DNA from: CAYSLU01 sp964431965
GTDB taxonomy: Bacteria; Verrucomicrobiota; Kiritimatiellia; CAIKKV01; CAYSLU01
DNA: 29,763 bases
Assembly: GCA_964431965.1 (NCBI GenBank)
Contig: CAYSLU010000069.1
Coordinates: 1 to 29,763 of the forward strand
Direction: 5' to 3'
Part shown: piece after piece, positions 7,962-14,346 of the stretch
How the letters are laid out: the number at the start of each line of letters is the position of its first letter
Numbering within the stretch: the stretch's first letter is position 1
Program-made: the position numbers and the translations under genes
The notes under the pieces: model-generated
The model's input: the letters and a program-made list of their open reading frames with translations, nothing else
What the model was told of the DNA's origin: nothing
Database searches by the model: none

Positions 7962-8341
7962 ACAGCGAAGCCATGCGGACCACCTTGCGCATTACGAAGG
8001 CGCTGTCCGACCGCCAGCGGGTGCGCATCCTGATGATGCTGGCGCCAGGCGAACTGTGCGTGTGTCAGATCGTGGAGGTGCTGGCCCTCGCGCCGTCCAC
8101 GGTTTCCAAGCACCTGTCCATTCTGAGCGCGGCCCGCTTGGTCGATTCGCGCAAAGACGGCCGGTGGGCGTACTACCGCCTGCCGGGCGGCGAGGCTCGA
8201 GCCTTTGCCCGCCCGCTGCTGAGGTGGCTGGGCGATGCGTTGGAGAAAGACGAGACGCTCAAAGAGGACAGGAAGAAGCTCAGGGCCGCTGTCGCTTGCC
8301 AGCCGGAGAGTCTGTGTCGGCGACAGAGGGAACGCGAGTAG
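7958..8341 (+). CDS. arsR: Arsenic-responsive repressor ArsR
   Basis: SmtB/ArsR-type winged-helix repressor, 127 residues. It binds operator DNA without metal and is released when As(III) binds. The helix-turn-helix is LALAPSTVSKHLSILSAARL. The metal site is ELCVCQI with Cys34 and Cys36, the classical ArsR position in the recognition region, and two further Cys lie near the C-terminus (ACQPESLC). The ATG overlaps the arsA stop (ATGA), so translation is coupled, and AGGAAGG lies upstream. Placement inside the operon, after arsDA, means that the repressor rises with its own regulon. The dyad at 5737-5752 is the best candidate operator. Confidence 0.95.
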   Translation: MNSEAMRTTLRITKALSDRQRVRILMMLAPGELCVCQIVEVLALAPSTVSKHLSILSAARLVDSRKDGRWAYYRLPGGEARAFARPLLRWLGDALEKDETLKEDRKKLRAAVACQPESLCRRQRERE

Positions 8342-8352
8342 GATCCAAGACG

Positions 8353-8996
8353 ATGAATGAACAGAACGATGGTCAGAAACGAGAGGCGGGGCATGTGGCC
8401 CGGGGTGCAACTGCGGAAGGACGGGCGTTCGTGCACGGACGAAATGGATGATCTGCGGGATCGTGGCTGTGGCGGCTGTGGCGACTGTGGCGGCCCACGC
8501 GTCGCGCACGCGCGCGGCGGTTACCCAGGCCAAGCCGAAGGGCTATGCGGTGTTGACCCCGGCGGCTGCCGCGGGTGGCACGTCCGAGCCGTCCCCTTCG
8601 GCTGAGCCTGATGCATGGGCCGCACCATTGGCGGGTCTGGCGGAACTCAATCTGATCGCGACGAATACGGATGCGGTGTTTGTCGTGCTGCCATCGACCA
8701 ACGAGGTGCGGACGGCAGCGGTACAGAAGGCGGTCGCGGCGGCGGCGGCTACGATTGTCGCTCGCGGGCCGCGCATCGGCAAATTTCTGCTCAGTCGGGA
8801 ATCGTCGGAGTATGCCGCCCTGGAGCAGAAGATCGGAACGCCGGCTGTTTTGACCCTGTGCAAGGGCCTCGGCAGTGCGGCTGTGCCGGACAAGGATGTG
8901 ACGGTGGGGAACCTCGTAAAGGCCTTTGTCGCCGCCTCGCGCCCGTCGATGTGTGGGGCGTCCGGATGTGGACCTGGCGCGATCGGCTGCCAATGA
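8353..8996 (+). pseudogene. Membrane-anchored thioredoxin-like protein of the ars operon, N-terminal frameshift
   Basis: The open frame from ATG 8448 starts directly at a transmembrane helix (ICGIVAVAAVATVAAHASR). Reading further upstream in the same frame gives GACGPGCNCGRTGVRARTKW, a Cys-rich, basic lead that looks genuine, but there is no start codon. ATG 8353 gives MNEQNDGQKREAG in another frame, and one extra G in the GGGG run at 8388-8391 would join the two parts exactly. The joined protein has about 214 residues: Cys motif, one membrane anchor, then a domain resembling a degenerate thioredoxin fold (LNLIATNTDAVFVVLPS, IGTPAVLTLCKG), ending in CGASGCGPGAIGCQ. The next gene is CcdA-like, so a thiol-relay role is plausible. 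Whether the lost base is real or a sequencing error is open. Confidence 0.65.
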
Positions 8997-9009
8997 GGGA
9001 CAGCACCGA

Positions 9010-9739
9010 ATGGATGTGCTTCGATCCATGTTGGAGGGCGTGGGCGCCGCGTTTGACCGCACGGGCGCGGGTCCATTGGCCATGCCCCTCGCGTTTCTGC
9101 TCGGCCTTCTGAGCGCCATCGTGAGCGCCTGCTGCACGCTGCCGGTTCTGAGTGTCGTGGTGGGCTATGCGGGGACGCGCTCGGATCGTGGCGCGCGGGC
9201 GAAGGGACTCGCGGCCGGCGTTTTCATGGTGGGTGCGGGGCTGGCCCTTGTGATCCTGGGGGCGTCGCGGCCTCCATCGGGCAGGTGGCGCAGAGCACGC
9301 TCGGTCGCTACTGGAAACTGTTCGCGGGAATTCTCGCCATCGTCACGGGGCTGGGGGCGCTCAGTCTGTTGCCGGTCAACTCACTTGGCGTCGGCCGAAT
9401 GATGAGCATGGGGTGGGCCAGGCGCGGATGGCTGGGCGCTCTGGCGTTCGGACTGGTGGGAGGTGGCGCGGTGAGCGTGTGCTCGCTCGCCTGCAATCCC
9501 GGAATCTACATCATTCTGGGAGCGGCCATGTTGCAGGGGTTCACGCTCTGGATGGTCAAGATTCTCGTGGCCTACGCGCTGGGATTCGCCCTGCCGCTGG
9601 GCGCGCTCATGCTGGGGGTTTCGTGCGCCGCGGCCACCGCGAAATTCAAAGGGTTGGAATCGGCTGTTAGGCGGGTGTCAGGCGGGTGTCGGGCGTGGTG
9701 TTGCTTGGCGTGGGGTTCTATTTCCTGTGGACGTTCTGA
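9010..9739 (+). pseudogene. CcdA/DsbD-like thiol-disulfide membrane transporter, two frameshifts
   Basis: Polytopic membrane protein of the CcdA/DsbD-beta type, which passes reducing power from cytoplasmic thioredoxin to the outside. It starts MDVLRSMLEGVGAAF at 9010, with GAGGG upstream. The first conserved Cys segment is LLSAIVSACCTLPVLSVVVG and the second is SVCSLACNPGIYIILGAAML. The frame breaks at the GGGGG run 9258-9262: one more G would give ILGGVAASIGQVAQ and continue. It breaks again at an exact 11-bp tandem duplication (9669-9679 and 9680-9690). Removing one copy restores VRRVSGVVLLGVGFYFLWTF and the stop at 9739. The repaired protein has about 240 residues, the usual CcdA size. It follows the thioredoxin-like gene by 13 bases, and the two probably work as a pair. 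Confidence 0.75.
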
Positions 9740-9751
9740 GGGGAGGCGAAC

Positions 9752-10134
9752 ATCAGTGACGGGATCACCAAGCGGCTGTCGTTCCTGGACCGATATCTGA
9801 CGCTATGGATCTTCCTGGCGCTGGGGTGCTGATCGCCGTGCCGCTCCTGATCTACTTCGTGGTGATGTTCCTGGTCAGTTTCTGGATGAGCGCGAAGGCC
9901 GGGGCCGATTACGAGAAGTCGGCCACTCTGTCGTTCACGGCGGCCAGCAACAACTTCGAGCTGGCCATCGCGGTGGCGGTCGGTGTCTTCGGCATCAAGC
10001 ACGGCGCCGCGTTTGCCGCAGTGATCGGGCCGCTGGTTGAAGTGCCAGCCCTGATTGGCCTGGTGAACGTGTCACTGCTCTTTCGGCGGAAATACTTCAA
10101 CGCCGCGGATAGCAGCGGCCGCCTCGGGGGATGA
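9752..10134 (+). pseudogene. ACR3-family arsenite exporter, internally deleted remnant
   Basis: ACR3 is the membrane carrier that expels As(III). Two ends of one gene remain. The N-terminus reads SDGITKRLSFLDRYLTLWIF in one frame; the codon where ATG is expected (9752) is ATC, preceded by GGGAGG. The C-terminus, about 100 residues, reads VPLLIYFVVMF, then LSFTAASNNFELAIAVAVGV and AAVIGPLVEVPALIGLVN in another frame, and is unmistakable ACR3. The 200 or more residues between them, including most membrane helices, are absent. The junction is near 9820-9830. The product cannot transport. Because arsA needs a transporter partner, the loss would disable the pump unless another copy exists. A collapsed assembly is an equally good explanation. 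Confidence 0.8.
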
Positions 10135-10943
10135 CGGGTATGGCTGTTGTCACGACGTTCCCGCGGACGGAGGAATTCGAGAAGGCGAAGTCCTGCCTGG
10201 ACGCCAGAGGACTGCCGCACCGGGTCCTTTCCCCTCAACCCGCTTATGCCCGGGTGGGTGTGGCCGGTCTCGTGGTCAATGAAGACGTGCGAGCCGCACT
10301 CTGCGGCCAGGACTCGGGGCGCTTTGTCTGTTCCGGTTGGGTCGAGTTCGGCGCCGCGGACGTCACCGTTCCCGACGCCCCGCCAAAGGCCTACGCCGAG
10401 GACCTGTTTGGCGACAGCGCGATCATGGTGTTGGCGCCCTGCGTGGCAGACACGACGAAGATCCGGCTGATCGCGCACCTGTCGAACGACATAGCCGCCG
10501 TTTTTCCGTACCTGAATTCGGCGATGCCCAGCTGCTCATTCAACCCGTACAGTTCCATTGTGACGTTCATGGACGGCTACCGCATGGTCTCCCTGTATGC
10601 GTGGCGGCTGACCATCGCCAAGGCCGACGACTTGGTGGACGCCTGGCGAGTCTTGGAGCGGATTCGATGCCTCGTGAACGATACGTGGGCGAGCCGGGAT
10701 TCCATTGTCCCATCGCACGAGCTCAGGCGGAAGCCTCCTGCTCTGGAGCTGTTCAAGCGACTGCCGCGGACCAACTGCAGGCAATGCGGGGAGGCGAGTT
10801 GCATGGCCTTTGCCATCCGGCTGTGGAGCTGAGAGGTGGCACCCTCGCGCTGCGCGCTCGTATTTGAGGGTGAGCACCAGCATCTGAAAGAGCCGCTGCT
10901 GCAGATCTGTTCCGGGCTTGGGCTGACGGCAGAGCGTACGTGA
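10131..10943 (+). pseudogene. DUF3343-like protein with C-terminal [4Fe-4S] domain, interrupted by in-frame TGA
   Basis: Read through one TGA, this is a 270-residue protein. The N-terminus (VTTFPRTEEFEKAKSCLDAR, LPHRVLSPQPAYARVGVAGL) resembles DUF3343, a putative sulfur/selenium-carrier-like fold. The middle (LAPCVADTTKIRLIAHLSND) is unassigned. The C-terminus is a CX2CX4CX16C iron-sulfur domain: Cys216, Cys219 and Cys224 come before the TGA (codon 234, 10830-10832) and Cys241 after it. The frame continues without shift after the TGA (EVAPSRCALVFEGEHQHLKE) to the stop at 10943. GGA to TGA is one change, and Gly is what I would expect there. ATG 10131 overlaps the ACR3 stop (ATGA); ATG 10140 is an alternative. 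It probably has a redox or electron-transfer role in arsenic metabolism, by context only. Confidence 0.6.
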
Positions 10944-10972
10944 GGCGCGGGCAGGGACAGCGACAAGAGCCG

Positions 10973-11940
10973 ATGATGCAAATGAAGAGAGACACGCGCG
11001 AAGGGGTGCGGAGGGGGTACGCGGCGATTGCCACGGGCGTCGGGGGCCGCCTCGTCTGTGGCCAAGGTCATAGGATACACCAAGGCGGAGCTGGNNNNNN
11101 NNNNNNNNNNNNNNNNNNNNNNNNNNNNNNNNNNNNNNNNNNNNNNNNNNNNNNNNNNNNNNNNNNNNNNNNNNNNNNNNNNNNNNNNNNNNNNTCGGGG
11201 GCCGCCTCGTCTGTGGCCAAGGTCATAGGATACACCAAGGCGGAGCTGGCGCCCCTGCCCGAAGGGGCCAACATGGGGCTCTCATGCGGGAATCCCGGGG
11301 CGATCGCAGCGCTCCGGCCCGGCGAAGTGGTCCTGGACCTGGGCAGCGGCGGCGGATTCGATGTGTTCCTGGTGGCGCAGAAGGTCGGACCGAAGGGACG
11401 CGCAATCGGGGGCGACATGACACCCGAGATGCTGAGCAAGGCCCGGCAGAATGCAGCGGGCTTTCGCGCACGCACACGACTGGCGAACGTTGAGTTCCGG
11501 CTGGGTGAGAACGAGCACCTGCCGGTGGCCGACAGCAGCGTGGACGTGGTGATCTCCAACTGCGTGATCAACCTATCGCCCGACAAGCATCAGGTGTGGC
11601 GGGAGATTGGGCGCGTGCTCAGCCCGGCGGACGAGTGGCGGCCCCGGACTTGGCGCTGGTAGAGCCCCTGCCCAAGAGGGTGCGGCAATCGGTGACCGCC
11701 CTCGTGGGCTGCGTTTCCGGGGCAGTCCTGATGGACGAAACACGCGCCATGGCGAAAGCCGCCGGCCTGTCGGAAATCGCCCTGACGCCCAAGCCCGGCT
11801 ATGTCGAAGGCATGGCGGACTGGAATGATCCGCTTTACCGGGGCATAATCAAGAACCGGCCAGAGGGCAAAGAGCTTGGCGACTATGTGACCAGCTTGTA
11901 TGTTTCGGCGAAGAAGCACGCCGCGCGACGACGGGTGTGA
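10973..11940 (+). pseudogene. arsM: As(III) S-adenosylmethionine methyltransferase ArsM, broken and spanning the assembly gap
   Basis: ArsM methylates trivalent arsenic with SAM. The sequence reads KRDTREGVRRGYAAIATG, then (after the gap) SSVAKVIGYTKAEL, EGANMGLSCGNPGAIAALRP, the SAM motif VVLDLGSGGGFDVF, ISNCVINLSPDK and VGCVSGAVL. The three working cysteines (in GLSCGNP, ISNCVIN and VGCVSG) are kept. Two faults remain besides the N gap. Between IATG and SSVAK the frame changes and the short Cys-containing loop normally found there is missing. At the CCC run 11623-11625 one more C is needed to join GRVLSP to GGRVAAPDLALVEPLPK. With the duplicate 55 bp and the N run removed, the gene is about 813 bases, close to the usual 260-280 codons. 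Two ATGs (10973, 10976) are possible starts. Confidence 0.85.
11040..11249. other. 100-N scaffold gap flanked by an identical 55-bp sequence
   Basis: Positions 11095-11194 are exactly 100 N. The 55 bases before (11040-11094) and the 55 after (11195-11249) are identical. This is what results when two contigs that overlap by one k-mer of length 55 are scaffolded without being merged. The gap is therefore probably not a real interval and the true sequence should contain this segment once. It falls inside arsM. Confidence 0.9.
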
Positions 11941-11980
11941 TGCCGCCGGGATCTCGATGCGCGGCGAGGGAGGAAGGCGA

Positions 11981-12313
11981 ATGAAGACTCTGGTCGTTGT
12001 CGATGCGGGGATCTGTGGCTTCCAGACGCGGATCCACGCACAGAGCGAGGACGCGCAGAACGTCACGTTCCGGATCAGCAGCGGGTGCGGGAAGGTGCGG
12101 ACGTTTGCGGAGTCACTGAAGGCCCGTGAGCCCATCGACGCCTACGCCGAATTCGGCTCGGGCGACTCCGGGGTGGTGCTGGGCGCCGGCATAGCCGGGA
12201 TGAAGGAGTGCTGCAAGGGGTGCGTGGTGCCGGCCGGCGCATTCAAGGCCATGCAGGTTGCGGCCGGCCTCGCCTTGCCCAAGGACGTGACGCTGACGGT
12301 TGCCTGGGAGTAA
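11981..12313 (+). CDS. Small Cys-rich protein resembling DUF6951, in the ars operon
   Basis: Intact 110-residue cytosolic protein; no signal peptide or membrane segment is visible. It begins MKTLVVVDAGICGFQTRI, with a strong ribosome site (GAGGGAGGAAGG) before ATG 11981. Cysteines lie at residue 12, 36, 77, 78 and 81, the last three as CCKGC, followed by VVPAGAFKAMQVAAGLALPK. From memory this resembles the family annotated DUF6951, whose function is unknown. The clustered thiols and the position between arsM and arsC suggest soft-metal or As(III) binding, but that is inference. It is the only gene from 8353 to 12645 without a lesion. Confidence 0.7.
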   Translation: MKTLVVVDAGICGFQTRIHAQSEDAQNVTFRISSGCGKVRTFAESLKAREPIDAYAEFGSGDSGVVLGAGIAGMKECCKGCVVPAGAFKAMQVAAGLALPKDVTLTVAWE

Positions 12314-12318
12314 TTCCG

Positions 12319-12384
12319 ATGGAGCGGAGACTGAAGATTCTGTTCTTGTGCACGGGCAATTCCTGTCGGAGCCAGATGGCCGTC
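12319..12384 (+). pseudogene. arsC: Arsenate reductase (thioredoxin-coupled ArsC) N-terminal fragment
   Basis: MERRLKILFLCTGNSCRSQM is the N-terminus of low-molecular-weight-phosphatase-type arsenate reductase, with the complete catalytic P-loop C-T-G-N-S-C-R (Cys12 and Cys17, Arg18). The similarity stops after about 21 residues, at MA; the remaining 110 or so residues of the enzyme (aspartate general acid, redox Cys pair) are missing. The open frame runs on to 12645, but that part is unrelated to ArsC. It begins five bases after the preceding stop, as the last gene of the operon. The fragment could not reduce arsenate. Confidence 0.8.
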
Positions 12385-12645
12385 ATGGAGCGACGCCGCC
12401 GGATGTGGTGTGACCTCAACGACGGGCGCCCCGGCGCGCGCCCTGCGTTTGTCGTGGATCCGTGGACGCGCATCTGGGCGAGGATCGGTGGGCTGCCCAC
12501 ATCCGCGAGACGCTTGAGGCCACGCGCGGCATGCTCGTCGAGTTCATCATGGGCGATGTCTACACGGTCCACGGGAAATCTGGAGAAGCCGCGGCGGGCC
12601 GTGCAGACGGCGAGGCGAGCGATCGATCGGCTCTTTGGCGCGTAG
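12385..12645 (+). pseudogene. Collapsed remnant of another gene, possibly uroporphyrinogen-decarboxylase-like
   Basis: After the arsC fragment the frame reads ERRRRMWCDLNDGRP, which looks like the start of UroD/corrinoid-methyltransferase-like proteins found beside carbohydrate genes. About 30 codons later a different frame gives DRWAAHIRETLEATRGMLVE, then DVYTVHG, and after one extra A in the run 12576-12578 it continues NLEKPRRAVQTARRAIDRLF to the stop at 12645. This resembles the C-terminus of the same sort of protein. Most of the gene is missing between the two ends. The family assignment is from memory and uncertain; the frame jump is clear. Confidence 0.4.
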
Positions 12646-12672
12646 CGGAGCCGCAGGTACGGGAGGCGCACC

Positions 12673-14346
12673 ATGCGCGCGATCACAAACGTTCCGGTCG
12701 AGCTGAGCTTCGAGGCGGCCCTGCCTCATGCGGATCCGTTCCATGAGGTCGATGTGGACCTGGTGGTCACCGGCCCGGGCGGGCGACAGTGGCGGGTGCC
12801 GGCCTTCTGGGCTGGCGGCGGGGCGTTCCGGGCTCGGTTCGCGGCACCCGACCCGGGGGCCTACCAGTGGGAGACGGCGTGCAGCCGGACGGAGGACTCC
12901 GGGCTGCACGGGCGGCGCGGCGAGCTGGAGGCGACCGCGTACACGGGAGACAATCCGCTGCTGCGCCACGGACGGCTGCGTGTGGCGGACGGCGGGCGAG
13001 GCCTGGTCCACGCCGACGGAACGCCTTTCCTTTGGCTGGCGGATACGTGGTGGTTCGGGCTGGTGAAGCGGTTCCGCTACCCGGACGACTTCGCCGAGCT
13101 GGCTCGGGACCGGCGCGCCAAGGGCTTCAGCGTCGTTCAGATCGTGTGCGGCCCGCTGCCGGACTTCGACTGCGAGAGCAACCCGTGGGATCCCCAGCAG
13201 GAGAATGAAGCCGGCTTGTCCTGGGAGCGCGGGTGGACGCGCATGAACCCGGCGTTCTTCGACCGGGCGGACCAGAGGATCGCCCACCTTGTGGCCTTGG
13301 GCCTGATGCCCTGCATCGTGGGCATGTGGGGCTACTTCCTCCGGGCGATGGGAGTCGATCGGGCCAAGCGGCACTGGCGCTATCTCGTCGCCCGCTATGG
13401 CGCGTATCCGGTGACGTGGTGCGTCGCCGGCGAGACGACGATGACGACCTATTCGCGGATGGGCGCGCCGGCCGAGGATCAGAAAGCGGACGAGCGGGAG
13501 CTTCGGGCGGGCTGGAGCGAGGTCGCGCTCGCGCTGCGCCGGTTGGATCCGTGGGGAACGCTGATGACCACCCATCCCCGGTCTCCGCTGTTCAGCCGGG
13601 CGGAGCTGCGGGATCCCGGGGTGCTGGACTTCGAGATGCTGCAGGTCACGCACATGGGCGCCAGCGGGATCCGCCGGTGCGTGGAGAGCCTGCTCGCGCG
13701 CGGCGCGGCTGAGCCCGCCATGCCCGTGTTCAATGCCGAGTCAAACTATGAGGGCATCCTCGGCACGTGCGGGCCGGACGTCCAGCGGTTCATGTTCTGG
13801 TCGCACCTGACCGCGGGCGCGTGCGGTCACACGTACGGAGCTCAGGGGATCTGGGCCATGAGCGCGCCGCAGTCCCCGCACCGGGGCGACACCGGCGACT
13901 GGGGCAGCGGCTTCTGGCGGGATGCGATGCGGTACCGCGGATCCAGCCAGGTCGGGATGGCGGCGCGGTTCCTGCGGGCGTACCCGACGCACCGGTTCGT
14001 GGCGCGCCGGGAGCCTGAGGCCGATCGGGCGGGCCGGCTGTGCAGCTTCGCGACGGGCATCCCGGGCGAGCTGGCCCTGTTTTATCTGCCCTGGCCGGTG
14101 GAGGAAGCGCTGCTGGGCATGCGACGCGTCACGTGGCAGCGCGAGGTTCTGCCGGTCTGCCTGGGCGACGGCGTCGAGTATCGCGCCTTCTACTGGAACC
14201 CGCAGGACGGCAGCCGGGTGGAGGCGGGTTTGGCGCGAGGCGGCGGCGACGGGATGTGGGCGCCGCCGGCGCTGCCGTCGCGCGCCGACTGGGTTCTGGT
14301 GCTCGAGAGCGGATCCTACGGCGCCACGGCGATGCGACAGAGGTAG
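12673..14346 (+). CDS. DUF5060-DUF4038 glycoside hydrolase, GH140 (apiosidase)-like
   Basis: 557-residue enzyme of the DUF4038 type. Members such as GH140 cut apiose from pectic rhamnogalacturonan II. Residues 1-110 form the DUF5060 beta-sandwich (VELSFEAALPHADPFHEVDV, VPAFWAGGGAFRARF). The TIM barrel follows (LADTWWFGL, GFSVVQIVCGP). Likely catalytic glutamates are Glu254 in WCVAGETTM and Glu356 in VFNAESNYEG, which sit where clan-A enzymes have their acid/base and nucleophile. The C-terminal 90 residues form a small beta-domain. The N-terminus, MRAITNVPVELSF, has no signal peptide, so the enzyme appears cytoplasmic and would act on imported oligosaccharides. Its last 31 bases overlap the opposing gene. 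The exact substrate is unknown. Confidence 0.8.
   Translation: MRAITNVPVELSFEAALPHADPFHEVDVDLVVTGPGGRQWRVPAFWAGGGAFRARFAAPDPGAYQWETACSRTEDSGLHGRRGELEATAYTGDNPLLRHGRLRVADGGRGLVHADGTPFLWLADTWWFGLVKRFRYPDDFAELARDRRAKGFSVVQIVCGPLPDFDCESNPWDPQQENEAGLSWERGWTRMNPAFFDRADQRIAHLVALGLMPCIVGMWGYFLRAMGVDRAKRHWRYLVARYGAYPVTWCVAGETTMTTYSRMGAPAEDQKADERELRAGWSEVALALRRLDPWGTLMTTHPRSPLFSRAELRDPGVLDFEMLQVTHMGASGIRRCVESLLARGAAEPAMPVFNAESNYEGILGTCGPDVQRFMFWSHLTAGACGHTYGAQGIWAMSAPQSPHRGDTGDWGSGFWRDAMRYRGSSQVGMAARFLRAYPTHRFVARREPEADRAGRLCSFATGIPGELALFYLPWPVEEALLGMRRVTWQREVLPVCLGDGVEYRAFYWNPQDGSRVEAGLARGGGDGMWAPPALPSRADWVLVLESGSYGATAMRQR

Noticed and set aside
8460..8520. GTGGCGGCTGTGGC-type repeats as a minisatellite
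   Set aside because: They encode the Ala/Val membrane helix of the thioredoxin-like protein and are imperfect; normal low-complexity coding.
10830..10832. TGA as selenocysteine or reassigned codon
   Set aside because: TGA serves as a normal stop in many intact genes here, the site is not a redox Cys position and a single GGA to TGA change explains it. Kept only as an unlikely alternative.
11095..11194. N run as a real unsequenced interval with two copies of a 55-bp repeat
   Set aside because: Exactly 100 N with an exact 55-bp overlap on both sides is the pattern of unmerged k-mer overlaps.
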